A DNA stretch of 64,000 nt from Hydrogenophaga sp. IBVHS1 (GTDB lineage: Bacteria > Pseudomonadota > Gammaproteobacteria > Burkholderiales > Burkholderiaceae_C). Position 1 is the stretch's first letter, and the number at the start of each line of letters is the position of its first letter. Made by a program: the position numbers and the translations under genes. The notes under the pieces are model-generated. The model had not been told where the DNA came from. It was given only the letters and a program-made list of their open reading frames with translations, and did no database searches. Location: assembly GCF_002127265.1 (NCBI RefSeq), contig NZ_NFUU01000001.1:620001-684000 (forward strand), in the 5' to 3' direction. Positions 35,811 to 44,739 of the stretch are shown here, one piece after another.

Positions 35811-36692
35811 CTGTCCACCCGTGAATTGCGTGCTTTCGTGGCGCTGGCCGAGCAGCGCAACTTCACGCGCGCGGCGTCGCTCTGCCATCTGTCGCAGCCC
35901 GCGTTCTCGGCCCTGATTCGTTCGCTGGAAACCAATCTCGGTGGGCGGCTGTTCGAACGCACCACGCGGCATGTGGAACTCACCGCGGAGGGCGATGCGT
36001 TTCTCGATGCAGCGTTGCGGTTGATCAAGGACGCGGAGGGTGCCATCGAGGGCGTGCGCGATCACGTCGCGCGCCGGCGCGGTCGTGTCGCCATTGCCAT
36101 CCTGCCTTCGCTCGCAGCGGGATGGTTGCCGCCTCTGCTCGCGCGCTTTCACCAGGCACATCCCGGCATCGAGCTCGATGTGGCGGATGTGTTGTCCGAC
36201 GAATGCCTGGAGCGTGTGCGTTCGGGTCGTGCCGATTTCGCGCTGGCCTCGTCGCGCACCGATCTGCCCGAGCTGCGCACCGAGCGCTTCTGCTCGGACG
36301 ATTTCCACGTGGTCTACCCGAAAGCGCATGAGCTGGCCAAGGCCCAAGGCCCGGTTCGCCTGGCCGAGCTGCACGCGTGGCCCATCATTCAGCTCGCCCG
36401 CTCCAGCAGCGTGCGGCAGTATGTGGAGGCCGCGCTGTACCCGCACCGCATGCGCACCGTGCTCGAACTCGAACAACTCAGCACAGTGGCGGGAATGGTG
36501 CAGGCGGGCCTGGGCATCACCATCGTGCCTTCGCTCACGCTGTTCCACTTTCAGCAACCCGGCTTGCTGGCGCGCAGGATCAAATCCGCCGGCCTGAAGC
36601 GGCAGGTGTTCCTGGTTCAGCGCGCAGACCGTGCGCTTTCATCCGCTGCACAGGGCCTCCACGCCTTGCTGATGAAACACCGGCCCACCTGA
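35799..36692 (+). CDS. LysR-family regulator of AtuA/Bug operon
   Basis: 297-aa LysR regulator: HTH in residues 4-62 (STRELRAFVALAEQRNFTRAA, SQPAFSALIRSLE), linker helix, then an effector domain with the second half around WPIIQLARSSSVRQYV. The start ATG 35799 lies inside a perfect dyad operator, so binding would block both its transcription and translation start. A small hairpin (GTGCG-AGAG-CGCAC) follows the stop at 36696-36709. Confidence 0.9.
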   Translation: MQINLSTRELRAFVALAEQRNFTRAASLCHLSQPAFSALIRSLETNLGGRLFERTTRHVELTAEGDAFLDAALRLIKDAEGAIEGVRDHVARRRGRVAIAILPSLAAGWLPPLLARFHQAHPGIELDVADVLSDECLERVRSGRADFALASSRTDLPELRTERFCSDDFHVVYPKAHELAKAQGPVRLAELHAWPIIQLARSSSVRQYVEAALYPHRMRTVLELEQLSTVAGMVQAGLGITIVPSLTLFHFQQPGLLARRIKSAGLKRQVFLVQRADRALSSAAQGLHALLMKHRPT

Positions 36693-36772
36693 AAGGTGCG
36701 AGAGCGCACAGACCCTTCCTTCACCGAGCAGATACGGTGCAGTCTCATATTGCAGAGACGCGGAGGATCTTC

Positions 36773-37771
36773 ATGGCCATCACCACCTCGGACACCGGCA
36801 GGCCCGGTCAGGTCCCTTCTTACAACATCGACAACGACGACGGCAGTCCCACCATGCTCGGTGCCGTTTCCTGGGGTGCGGTCTTCGCCGGCGCCGCTGC
36901 TGCGGCGGCACTTTCGTTGATCCTGCTGATGCTGGGTGTCGGCCTCGGGCTGTCGGCCGTATCGCCCTGGGCCAGCGAGGGCGCCAGCGCCACGGCGCTC
37001 GGTGTGTCCACCATCGTGTGGCTCACTGCCACGCAACTGGTTGCCTCGGGCATGGGTGGGTATCTGGCCGGGCGGCTGCGCACACGCTGGCTCCGCACGC
37101 ACATCGACGAGGTGTACTTCCGTGACACCGCCCATGGCTTTCTCGCCTGGGCCGTGGCGACGTTGACGACGGCGGCGCTGCTCACGTCGGTGGTGGCGTC
37201 GATCGTTGGTACCGGGGTGCAGGCCACGGCCACTGTGGCGGGCGGCGCTGCCAGCACCGCCGCCACCACTGCGGTGGGCGCTGTGGCCTCCGGCTCGAAG
37301 GCGGGTGAAGGCGAGGACCTCATGGGCTATTTCGTCGACTCGCTGTTCCGCCGCAATGCACCCACACCGCAGGACGCGGCCGCTGCCACGTCCACCACGC
37401 CGGGTGTCGCGCCCGCTGCCCCTCAGCCGTTCACCCTCCAGCGCTCGCCACAAGACAGCATCGAAGTGACGCGCATCTTCTTGAACGCGGGCTTCACCGA
37501 TCCCTTGCCACCCGATGACGTTCGCCATGTGGGTCAGCTGGTGGCGCAACGCACCGGGTTGTCGCAGCAGGAAGCCGAACGCCGAGTGACCGACACCTAC
37601 GAACGCACCCAGACCCGCCTTCGCGAAGCCGAAACAGCGGCACGGGAGGCCGCTGACAAGGCCCGTTCGGCATCGGCGAAGAGTGCGCTCTGGCTCTTCA
37701 TCTCGCTGCTCGCGGGCGCCTTCGTGGCCAGTCTGGCGGCCACGTTCGGCGGGCGCCGCCGCGACGCCTGA
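36773..37771 (+). CDS. Conserved membrane protein of unknown function
   Basis: 332-aa protein. Hydrophobic segments are at about residues 25-52, 68-88, 120-142 and 306-326. The middle has Gly/Ala-rich stretches (VGTGVQATATVAGGAAS and a GAV-rich run), and a charged Ala/Glu/Arg-rich helix (about 255-305) precedes the last membrane helix. ATG 36773 has GGAGG 6 nt before it; the upstream in-frame sequence overlaps the LysR gene and is rejected. Similar proteins in Burkholderiales are annotated only as hypothetical or PhnA-like. It heads a row of small stress-type genes; function unknown. Confidence 0.75.
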   Translation: MAITTSDTGRPGQVPSYNIDNDDGSPTMLGAVSWGAVFAGAAAAAALSLILLMLGVGLGLSAVSPWASEGASATALGVSTIVWLTATQLVASGMGGYLAGRLRTRWLRTHIDEVYFRDTAHGFLAWAVATLTTAALLTSVVASIVGTGVQATATVAGGAASTAATTAVGAVASGSKAGEGEDLMGYFVDSLFRRNAPTPQDAAAATSTTPGVAPAAPQPFTLQRSPQDSIEVTRIFLNAGFTDPLPPDDVRHVGQLVAQRTGLSQQEAERRVTDTYERTQTRLREAETAAREAADKARSASAKSALWLFISLLAGAFVASLAATFGGRRRDA

Positions 37772-37807
37772 GCCTGTCCCTTCAACCCACCATTCAAAGA
37801 GGCCGAC

Positions 37808-37879
37808 ATGCGTTCACTTCTGTTGCTCTTTCTCGGCGTACCCCTGCCCATCATCATCCTGATCGCCATCTTCACCTGA
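37808..37879 (+). CDS. 23-residue single-helix membrane peptide
   Basis: A small open frame, MRSLLLLFLGVPLPIIILI followed by AIFT and a stop, with AAAGAGG 6 nt upstream of the ATG. It encodes one hydrophobic helix with a central Pro-Leu-Pro kink. It lies in the 151-nt gap between a membrane protein and a pyridoxamine-oxidase-like gene, reading the same way. I recall near-identical mini-proteins in other betaproteobacteria; if so, the conservation supports translation, but that needs checking. Confidence 0.6.
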   Translation: MRSLLLLFLGVPLPIIILIAIFT

Positions 37880-37922
37880 TCGGTCGAACAGAGCCCACCT
37901 CACCATTCAAGGAACTTGACCC

Positions 37923-38426
37923 ATGAAGCCAGACACCCAGACCAGCCCCGACCGTCAGCACATTGCCGACCTCATCGACGACATCAGCACCGCGATGCTC
38001 ACCACCGTGGAACCCGATGGCAGCCTGGCCAGCCGGCCCATGGCGCCGCTGGAAATGGACGAGAGTGGTGCCATCTGGTTCTACACCGACCTGCGCTCGC
38101 ACAAGGTGGAGCAGTTGCAATCGGTGAACCTGGCGTTTGCCGATGCTTCCGAAGGCACATACGTTTCGCTGTCGGGACGCGGTGAGATCGTGACCGACCG
38201 CGCACACATCGAACGGCTGTGGACGGCTTTTGCCAAACCCTGGTTTCCGGAAGGGCCCGACTCGCCCAATCTGGGCCTGATCAAGTTCGTGGCCGAGGCC
38301 GCCGACTACTGGGACGCACCCGACAGCAAGATGGTTCGCGCCTTCGGTGTGGTGGCGTCTGCGCTGGCGGGCAAACCCATCGCCATGGGCGAATCGGGTT
38401 CGCACAGCGGGCTGTCGCGGCCCTGA
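37923..38426 (+). CDS. Pyridoxamine 5'-phosphate oxidase-like (general stress protein 26 type)
   Basis: 167-aa split-barrel flavin-binding protein. Seen: DDISTAMLTTVEPDGSLASRPM near residue 18, IWFYTDLRSHKVEQL near 50 and VSLSGRGEIVTD near 80, as in general stress protein 26 relatives that bind FMN or FAD. A true PNP oxidase is unlikely because the C-terminal substrate-binding motif is missing. AAGGAAC lies upstream of ATG 37923. It belongs to the run of small stress-related genes. Confidence 0.85.
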   Translation: MKPDTQTSPDRQHIADLIDDISTAMLTTVEPDGSLASRPMAPLEMDESGAIWFYTDLRSHKVEQLQSVNLAFADASEGTYVSLSGRGEIVTDRAHIERLWTAFAKPWFPEGPDSPNLGLIKFVAEAADYWDAPDSKMVRAFGVVASALAGKPIAMGESGSHSGLSRP

Positions 38427-38476
38427 AGAATCCCTGGGGTTGGCTCACCCGCAGCGTCCGGTAGATACTTCTGTCC

Positions 38477-38884
38477 ATGAACAAATACCTTGCAGCCTAC
38501 GCCGGCACTGCCGTTGTCATGATCGTGCTGGATCTCATCTGGCTGGGCGTGATCGCCAAGCCGATGTACCAGCAAGGCATCGGTCACCTCATGTCGGAAC
38601 GGCCCAACATCGCTGTGGCGGTGGCGTTTTATGCGCTGTACGCGGCGGGCGTGGTGATCTTCGGTGTGTCGCCACAATCTGGCGGCAGCGACTGGGGCCA
38701 CACCCTTTTGATGGCGGCGCTGTTTGGCTTCTTCGCCTACGCCACCTACGACCTCACCAACCTCGCCACGCTGCGCGACTGGCCCTGGCGCCTTTCGGTG
38801 ATCGACATTGCGTGGGGCACCTTCGTCAGCACGGCGGCGGCGGCAGGTGGCAAGCTGGCGATGGACTGGGCCTCGAGGACGTGA
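38477..38884 (+). CDS. DUF2177 membrane protein
   Basis: 135-aa membrane protein with four hydrophobic segments (about 5-25, 45-65, 75-95, 108-128). Family features: MIVLDLIWLGVIAKPMYQ near the start and FGFFAYATYDLTNLATLRDWP near residue 85. DUF2177 proteins are widespread and of unknown function. The ATG at 38477 follows directly after the TACTTCTG stretch. Confidence 0.85.
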   Translation: MNKYLAAYAGTAVVMIVLDLIWLGVIAKPMYQQGIGHLMSERPNIAVAVAFYALYAAGVVIFGVSPQSGGSDWGHTLLMAALFGFFAYATYDLTNLATLRDWPWRLSVIDIAWGTFVSTAAAAGGKLAMDWASRT

Positions 38885-38912
38885 GCGAAACGCGCGTGCG
38901 GCGCCCACTGCG

Positions 38913-39812
38913 ATGATCCGGCCAATCGGTGCGTTGATCCGCGACACCCTCAACGCGTGGATCGACGACTACGCGCCCAGCATGGGTGCGGCGCTGGCTT
39001 TCTACACCATCTTCTCGATCACGCCGTTGCTGCTGATCGTGATTTCGCTCGCTGGCCTGTTCTTCGGTGAACAGGCTGCGCGTGGCGAAATCCTGGAACA
39101 GCTCTCGGGTCTGCTGGGCACCGAGAGTGCGCGCACGGTGCAGACGCTGCTCGAAAGCCTGAACCGGCCAGAGGCTGGCGCCTACGGCACGGTGGTGGGG
39201 GTAGGTGTGCTGATCGTGGGCGCCACCACGGTGTTCGTCGAACTGCAGGACGCCATGGATCGCATCTGGCGTGCGCCCGAGAAGCGGGGTGGCAGCGGCA
39301 TTTTTCAGTTCCTCAAAAGCCGCCTGCTCTCGGTCGGCATCGTGCTGGGCATCGTGTTCCTGCTGATGGTTTCGCTGGTGGCAAGTGCCGCGCTGGCGGC
39401 GCTGGGCAAATGGTGGGCGCCCTGGTTCGGGGAGATGGCGCTGGTCGCGAACCTGGTGGACTGGACGCTGAGCTTTGCGCTCATGACCTCGATGTTCGCC
39501 ATGATCTACAAGTGGGTGCCCAGCGTGAGGGTGGCCTGGCCCGACGTGTTGATCGGTGCGGCGCTCACCGCCTTCCTGTTCACGGTCGGCAAGTTCCTCA
39601 TCGGGCTGTACATCGGCCGCAGTGGTGTGGCCTCACCTTTTGGCGCCGCCGCTTCGCTGGTGGTACTGCTGATGTGGGTCTACTACTCGGCGCAGATTTT
39701 TCTGCTGGGTGCAGAGTTCACCTGGATCTACGCGCACCGCCACGGTTCGCGCAAGGGCATGAGCGAGCACAAAGCCTCGGCCCCTCACCTCGGCAACAGA
39801 AAGCCTTTATGA
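38913..39812 (+). CDS. YihY/BrkB family inner-membrane protein
   Basis: 299-aa membrane protein of the YihY/UPF0761 family with about six helices. Seen: the N-terminal ALAFYTIFSITPLLLIVISL near residue 25 and the C-terminal GVASPFGAAASLVVLLMWVYYSAQIFLLGAEF, both diagnostic. The family was once called ribonuclease BN in error; its role is unclear. ATG 38913 follows a start-poor stretch. The last 4 nt overlap the esterase gene (ATGA). Confidence 0.9.
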   Translation: MIRPIGALIRDTLNAWIDDYAPSMGAALAFYTIFSITPLLLIVISLAGLFFGEQAARGEILEQLSGLLGTESARTVQTLLESLNRPEAGAYGTVVGVGVLIVGATTVFVELQDAMDRIWRAPEKRGGSGIFQFLKSRLLSVGIVLGIVFLLMVSLVASAALAALGKWWAPWFGEMALVANLVDWTLSFALMTSMFAMIYKWVPSVRVAWPDVLIGAALTAFLFTVGKFLIGLYIGRSGVASPFGAAASLVVLLMWVYYSAQIFLLGAEFTWIYAHRHGSRKGMSEHKASAPHLGNRKPL

Positions 39813-40987
39813 AAAGCCCCTTCGGCGCCCGCCCACCGTCCTACGACGCGCAGGCCATCAACGACACCATCCAGCGAGCGCTGGCATCCGCTGGCCTGGA
39901 CACTTCGACGGGCCCGATGCGCGATGTGACCGACACCATACGGCGCGCACTGGATCCAGCGGGTGCGAGTGAGGCAGGCGCCCGCGCGACTCAGAGCGCG
40001 ACCGTGTTCGACGTGGAGGCTACCGTGGTGGACTCGGTCGCAGACACCGCAGAAGCCACGACAGAAGCCACGACAGAAGCCAGCGTGCAGGCGCCCGGAA
40101 AATTCATCAAGCATGAGTTCCGGCACAGCGCGGGTGTGCGGCCGTACAAGCTCTACACGCCCACCCGCGTGGTGGACGAGCCGCCGTTGCTGGTGATGCT
40201 GCATGGCTGCACGCAGTCGGCGGACGACTTCGCCGTGGGCACGCGCATGAACCGCCTGGCCGACGAGCACGGCTTCCTCGTGGTCTATCCCGAGCAGACC
40301 GCGCAGGCCAATTCGTCAAAGTGCTGGAACTGGTTCCGGCCGCAAGACCAGGCGCGAGACGCGGGCGAACCCGTGTTGATTGCGGGCATCGTGCGAGAGG
40401 TGGCTGGGCGCCACGGCGTGGCACCGCGCCAGGTATTCGTCGCTGGCTTGTCCGCAGGTGCGGCGATGGCGGTGGTGATGGGCGAGACCTATCCGGAGCT
40501 TTTCGCCGGCGTGGGGGCGCATTCGGGTCTGCCTTTCGGCAGTGCGCAGGACGTGGCTTCGGCGATGGCCACCATGAAGGGCGGCCGCAGTGGCATGCCC
40601 GGCCTGAAAGACCTGCCGGCCCGTCCCGCAGCATCAAACCGCGCTGCCGCGCGGGCCGTGCCCACCATCGTGTTCCATGGCGACCGCGATCACACCGTGC
40701 AGCAGACCAACGCCACCGAAATCGTGAAGCAGGCCCGGAGCGCGCACCAGGCCGCAGCGGGGGGCGGAAACCTGACCGAAAGCACTCAGACGGGCGAGGC
40801 ACGTGGCCGGCGTTACACCTGCACCGTGCACACCGACGCATCGGGTCGGAGGGTCATCGAGTCCTGGGTCCTGCACGGGGCCGGGCATGCCTGGTCCGGT
40901 GGCGATGCGCGGGGGTCCTACGCCGACGGCGCAGGACCCGATGCCTCGGCAGAGATGGTTCGCTTCTTCCTCGCGCTGTCTCGCTGA
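39809..40987 (+). CDS. PHB depolymerase-family esterase
   Basis: 392-aa alpha/beta hydrolase of the poly(3-hydroxybutyrate) depolymerase/LpqC group. The catalytic Ser is in AGLSAGAAMA near residue 215, preceded by the oxyanion region LLVMLHGCTQSADDFAVG near 128; Asp in HGDRDHTVQQ and His in HGAGHAWSGG are plausible triad members. The 90-residue N-terminal part is low-complexity with an imperfect EATTEATTEA repeat (12-bp DNA unit from 40052). There is no signal peptide, so it probably acts inside the cell. It overlaps the YihY-type gene by 4 nt. Confidence 0.87.
   Translation: MKSPFGARPPSYDAQAINDTIQRALASAGLDTSTGPMRDVTDTIRRALDPAGASEAGARATQSATVFDVEATVVDSVADTAEATTEATTEASVQAPGKFIKHEFRHSAGVRPYKLYTPTRVVDEPPLLVMLHGCTQSADDFAVGTRMNRLADEHGFLVVYPEQTAQANSSKCWNWFRPQDQARDAGEPVLIAGIVREVAGRHGVAPRQVFVAGLSAGAAMAVVMGETYPELFAGVGAHSGLPFGSAQDVASAMATMKGGRSGMPGLKDLPARPAASNRAAARAVPTIVFHGDRDHTVQQTNATEIVKQARSAHQAAAGGGNLTESTQTGEARGRRYTCTVHTDASGRRVIESWVLHGAGHAWSGGDARGSYADGAGPDASAEMVRFFLALSR
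40052..40082 (+). repeat. 12-bp tandem repeat (GAAGCCACGACA) in esterase linker
   Basis: Two full copies and a partial third of a 12-bp unit encode EATT-type residues in the disordered N-terminal region of the PHB-depolymerase-like gene. The copy number could vary by slippage without frameshift. Confidence 0.7.
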
Positions 40988-40994
40988 GGCGTCC

Positions 40995-41684
40995 TCAGGC
41001 GCGGCTCGCGCTTCGGGGGCGGCGCACGGCGCGCACTTTGCCGGTGGGCCCACCGCCGCAGTAGAAAAGATCGGCGCCGTCGGATTCCAGCCCGCTGACC
41101 CCCAGGCCCGCAGGCATCTCCAGTCGCTCCAGCACCTCGCCGCTGGCCGGGTCGATGCGGCGGATGTCGCTCTCCTCGCCTTCCCAGGTGCCGTGCCAGA
41201 GTTCACCGTCGACCCAGGTCACGCCGGTCACGAAGCGGTTCGACTCGATGGTGCGCAGGACAGTCCCCGTGGCCGGGTCGATCTGGTGGATGGTGCGGTT
41301 GCGGTACTGCCCCACCCACAGGCTGCCTTCGGCCCAGGTGAGCCCCGAGTCGGCGCCCTGGCCGGGGGCGGGAATGGTGGCGAGGATCTTGCCGGTGGCC
41401 GGATCGATCTTGTCGATGCGTTGCTCGGCGATCTGGTAGAGGTGCGTGCCGTCGAAGGCGGTGCCAGCATCGCCAGTGCAGTTCAGGGTGCGTGTGCGCT
41501 CGCCGCTGTCGGGGTCGAAGGCGACCAGGGTCGCCCCGCTGGCCACCCAGACGTTGCGGCCGTCGTAGGTCACACCGTGGGCGGGTTCGGGTTGGGCAAA
41601 CGGGCCGTACTCCCGCACGATCTCGGCGGCGCTCGCTTTGGCGCGTGAATTGGATTTCAAGGGGGCGCTGGTGGTGGTGGGCAT
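40995..41684 (-). CDS. Vgb/streptogramin-lyase-like beta-propeller protein
   Basis: 229-aa protein with repeated strand units of the type DPATGKIL, IDPATGTVL and IDPASGEVL, each preceded by a WVxGxLWxG-like segment (for example EGSLWVGQYRN, DGELWHGTWEG). This is a beta-propeller of the virginiamycin B lyase/NHL kind, shorter than a usual six- or seven-blade one. No signal peptide is seen. AAAGGAA precedes the ATG. It lies 44 nt downstream of the TPR/winged-helix regulator. Lyase activity should not be assumed. Confidence 0.75.
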   Translation of the reverse strand: MPTTTSAPLKSNSRAKASAAEIVREYGPFAQPEPAHGVTYDGRNVWVASGATLVAFDPDSGERTRTLNCTGDAGTAFDGTHLYQIAEQRIDKIDPATGKILATIPAPGQGADSGLTWAEGSLWVGQYRNRTIHQIDPATGTVLRTIESNRFVTGVTWVDGELWHGTWEGEESDIRRIDPASGEVLERLEMPAGLGVSGLESDGADLFYCGGGPTGKVRAVRRPRSASRA

Positions 41685-41728
41685 GGTGGTTCCTTTGGTT
41701 GGCCTCGGAATAAAGCCATGGCGCCACT

Positions 41729-42949
41729 CTAGGCAATCGGCAGCGCAGCAGGGAGTAACAAGATCGTCGTGAATTCCGTGAACGGCGGCGCCTGCCAGCG
41801 GCGTGCCCGCGCTTGCCCGATGGCGCGCACGCGCTCTGCGGTTTCCAGTTCAGCCAGCGCACGCTGCACCGTTCGCTGGCTGGCACCCAGCGCCAGCGCG
41901 AGAGCCGACGTGGACCAGGCCGCGCCGTCCGAAAGCAGTGCCACCACCGAGGCCTGCTCGCCATCGATGGGGGGCGCCAGTACCACCACAGGGCGATCGT
42001 CCAGCGGCCTCAGTGCGAAGCCGCGCGCGGTGGCCTCGATGCGGGCCAGCGTGGGCACCAGTGCGCGCAGGCGACCGATTTCCACCCGCAGACGTGCGCG
42101 GTGAGTTTCGTCGGGGCGGCGGGTTCTAAAGGCGGTGGCGATCAGGGTTTCGCGGTCGATCTCGCCGGGCCACGCCTCGGCCAGGGCGCGTGCCAGCGTG
42201 AACAGCACCGGGCGCCGCGCCAGCGTTTGCCATTCCGCTCCCGCGCCAAGGCCTCGCTGGCAGGCATCCACCACCAGCGCGTCGGTGGCCTTGAGGGCCG
42301 CCACCTCGTCCAGTCGCAAGGCCTGTTCGCCGCCCGCACCGAGGCGCCGGGCGGCAGGGCGTTCCAGTGTGGCTTGCGCCTGCGCCACCTCGGCCACCAG
42401 CGCGGGAACGCCCGCTAGCGTGGCCGATTGGTGGGCGCGTTGCAGCGCCGCCTGCGCCTCGTCGACCCGCAGCGAACGCAGCGCCAGTTCGGCCCCGGTC
42501 AGTTCAGCCACCGCCACCAGCACCGGCGGCAGGCCCTGCGTGTCGGGTCGTCCGAGCGTGGACGCGGCTTCGTCCAGCCGGCCCAGCAGCAGCAAACGCC
42601 GCGCTGCGATCAGCCGCGCCTGCAGCGCGTTGGCACGGTCGCCGTGCGCCTCCAGTGTGGCCGCCGCGGCAGACAGCGCGCGCACCGGGCCGCTGAAATC
42701 CCGCATGGCCACGGCCACTTCAGCTTCGGCCACCACGCAGCGGGCGCGCGCCCGTTCCTCGTGCGTGCCAAAGCGGCGCGCAGCGAGTTGCAAAAGGGTG
42801 CGGGCACGCGCGTGCTCACCGAGTTGCGCCATGGCAATGCCTCGCAGTGCCAGCGCCGGCGGGTCCTCCCGCAGGGCCACGCGCTTCAGGGCGCCCAGCG
42901 CATCGCCGGCGGCCAGCGCACGGGCAGAGGCGGCGATGAGCGAATCCAC
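41729..42949 (-). CDS. TPR-type protein with winged-helix regulator domains
   Basis: 406-aa protein. Residues 1-215 are helical repeats rich in Ala/Leu/Arg (TPR/SARP-like). Residues about 228-310 look like an OmpR/BTAD-type winged helix ([33 protein letters not shown] in two adjacent blocks). Residues 330-395 contain a second small HTH ([19 protein letters not shown]). It is probably a DNA-binding regulator. GTG 42949 is the start, 9 nt after the ABC permease stop, so it is the third gene of the ABC operon. It could sense or control that transporter. The exact family is not recognised. Confidence 0.7.
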   Translation of the reverse strand: MDSLIAASARALAAGDALGALKRVALREDPPALALRGIAMAQLGEHARARTLLQLAARRFGTHEERARARCVVAEAEVAVAMRDFSGPVRALSAAAATLEAHGDRANALQARLIAARRLLLLGRLDEAASTLGRPDTQGLPPVLVAVAELTGAELALRSLRVDEAQAALQRAHQSATLAGVPALVAEVAQAQATLERPAARRLGAGGEQALRLDEVAALKATDALVVDACQRGLGAGAEWQTLARRPVLFTLARALAEAWPGEIDRETLIATAFRTRRPDETHRARLRVEIGRLRALVPTLARIEATARGFALRPLDDRPVVVLAPPIDGEQASVVALLSDGAAWSTSALALALGASQRTVQRALAELETAERVRAIGQARARRWQAPPFTEFTTILLLPAALPIA

Positions 42950-42958
42950 GGCGGGCCC

Positions 42959-43720
42959 TCAGCGGCGCAGCTTGTACCCGGTTTTGAAGACCCACCAGAT
43001 GAAGCCCAGGCAGGCCGCCATGAAGACCAGCGTCATGCCGGTGCTCACGGCAATGTGCACATCGGCCACGCCATAGAAGGCCCAGCGGAAGCCGCTGATG
43101 AGGTAGACCACCGGGTTCACGAGAGACACCGTCTGCCACACGGGCGGCAGCATGTTGATGGAATAGAACGCACCGCCCAGGAAGGTGAGCGGTGTGACCA
43201 CCAGCAGCGGAATCACCTGCAGTTTCTGGAAGCTGTCGGCCCACAGGCCGATGATGAAACCGAACAGGCTGAAGGTGACGGCGGTGAGCAGCAGGAAGCC
43301 GATCATCCAGCCGGGGTGGGCGATGTGGTACGGCACGAACACGCGCGCGGTGAGCAGGATCAGCAGACCGAGCATGACCGACTTGGTGGCCGCCGCCCCC
43401 ACATAGCCCAGCAACACCTCCACCCACGACACCGGCGCCGAGAGCAGCTCGTAGATGGTGCCCGACCACTTGGGCATGTAGATGCCGAAGGACGCGTTGG
43501 AGATGCTCTCGCTCAGAAGCGAGAGCATGACCAGGCCGGGGATGATGTAGGCGCCGTAGCTCACGCCGTCGATCTCGCCCATGCGCGAGCCGATGGCCGT
43601 GCCGAACACGATGAAGTAGAGCGAGGTGGTGAGCACCGGCGCCATGATGCTCTGCGTGATGGTGCGGAAAGTGCGCGCCATCTCGAAACGGTAGATGGCC
43701 TTGATGCCGTGGATGTTCAT
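42959..43720 (-). CDS. ABC-2 type permease (YadH-like)
   Basis: 253-aa six-helix ABC-2 permease. It shares the E. coli YadH-like segments [15 protein letters not shown] near residue 33 and [15 protein letters not shown] near 195, followed by the [14 protein letters not shown] region. The ATG at 43720 overlaps the ATPase stop by 4 nt. With that ATPase it forms an exporter of unknown cargo. Confidence 0.9.
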   Translation of the reverse strand: MNIHGIKAIYRFEMARTFRTITQSIMAPVLTTSLYFIVFGTAIGSRMGEIDGVSYGAYIIPGLVMLSLLSESISNASFGIYMPKWSGTIYELLSAPVSWVEVLLGYVGAAATKSVMLGLLILLTARVFVPYHIAHPGWMIGFLLLTAVTFSLFGFIIGLWADSFQKLQVIPLLVVTPLTFLGGAFYSINMLPPVWQTVSLVNPVVYLISGFRWAFYGVADVHIAVSTGMTLVFMAACLGFIWWVFKTGYKLRR

Positions 43721-44685
43721 GCCAGGCTCTCCTGCTTCTTGTGGACCAGGCTGACGAAGATGTCTTCCAGCGAACTCTCGCTGGACTGCAGGTCCTTGAA
43801 ATCGATGCCTTGCCCCGCCAGCGCGCGCAGCAGTTCGGCGATGCCGGTTTCTTCCTTCTGCGTGTCGAAGGTGTAGGTCAGCGTGAGCCCTTCGCCCGAG
43901 AGTTCGAGTGGCCAGTGCGCCAGCGCTTCGGGCACCTGCGCGAGCGCATGCTGCAGCGTGAGCGTGAGCTGCTTCTTGCCGAGCTTGCGCATCAGCACAT
44001 GCTTGTCTTCCACCACGATCAGCTCGCCCTGGCTGATGACGCCAATGCGGTCGGCCATGTCTTCGGCCTCTTCGATGTAGTGCGTGGTGAGAATGATGGT
44101 GGTGCCGCCTTCGCGCAACTTGCGCACCATGCGCCACATGTCGTGCCGCAGCTCCACGTCCACGCCCGCACTGGGTTCGTCGAGAAACAGAATTTTGGGC
44201 TCGTGCGACAACGCCTTGGCGATCAGCACCCGCCGCTTCATGCCGCCCGAGAGCGTCATGATCTTGTTGTCCTTCTTGTCCCAGAGCGAGAGGTCTTTGA
44301 GCACCTTCTCGATGTAGGCCGGGTTGGGTGGTTTGCCGAACAGGCCCCGGCTGAAGGTCACCGTGGCCCACACGGTTTCAAAGGCATCGGTGTGCAGCTC
44401 CTGCGGCACCAGGCCGATGGCCTCACGCGCCTGCCGGAAGTCTCGCTCGGTGTCGAAGCCATCGGCCAGCACCACGCCTTCGCTGGGCTTGGCAATGCCG
44501 CAGACGATGCTGATGAGCGTGGTCTTGCCGGCGCCATTGGGGCCGAGCAGCGCAAAGATCTCGCCGCGCCGGATGTCAAGATCAACCCGCTTGAGGGCCT
44601 GGAATCCGCCCGGGTAGGTCTTGCTCACGCCGCGCACGGACACGATGGAATCGGCGGTGCTGGCCGCCTGTAAAGATGGGTTCAT
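43717..44685 (-). CDS. ABC transporter ATPase (YadG-like, CcmA family)
   Basis: 322-aa ATP-binding protein with Walker [10 protein letters not shown] near residue 50, the signature [15 protein letters not shown] near 145, Walker [10 protein letters not shown], and the H-loop His in TTHYIEEAE. Residues 225-322 are a C-terminal extension. A full AGGAGG ribosome binding site sits 5 nt before ATG 44685, inside a small dyad GATCC-AGGA-GGATC. It is the first gene of the operon with permease and regulator. Confidence 0.93.
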   Translation of the reverse strand: MNPSLQAASTADSIVSVRGVSKTYPGGFQALKRVDLDIRRGEIFALLGPNGAGKTTLISIVCGIAKPSEGVVLADGFDTERDFRQAREAIGLVPQELHTDAFETVWATVTFSRGLFGKPPNPAYIEKVLKDLSLWDKKDNKIMTLSGGMKRRVLIAKALSHEPKILFLDEPSAGVDVELRHDMWRMVRKLREGGTTIILTTHYIEEAEDMADRIGVISQGELIVVEDKHVLMRKLGKKQLTLTLQHALAQVPEALAHWPLELSGEGLTLTYTFDTQKEETGIAELLRALAGQGIDFKDLQSSESSLEDIFVSLVHKKQESLA

Positions 44686-44710
44686 GGATCCTCCTGGATC
44701 GCGCACTCTA

Positions 44711-44730
44711 CACTGGTTTTGTGTACAGTG
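44711..44730. promoter_or_regulatory. LexA-box-like site (CTG-N10-CAG) before radical SAM gene
   Basis: CTG at 44713-44715 and CAG at 44726-44728 are separated by exactly 10 bp, with flanking CA...TG extending the dyad (CACTG...CAGTG). This is the classic proteobacterial SOS-box spacing. It lies 10 bp before ATG 44740, a position where LexA would block transcription. PA0069, the founding member of the downstream gene family, is to my recollection in the Pseudomonas aeruginosa LexA regulon. Confidence 0.65.
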
Positions 44731-44739
44731 ATCGTCTCC

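Noticed and set aside
40995-41684. True virginiamycin B lyase (antibiotic resistance)
   Set aside because: Only the beta-propeller repeat pattern is shared; the protein is shorter than Vgb and catalytic residues could not be confirmed.
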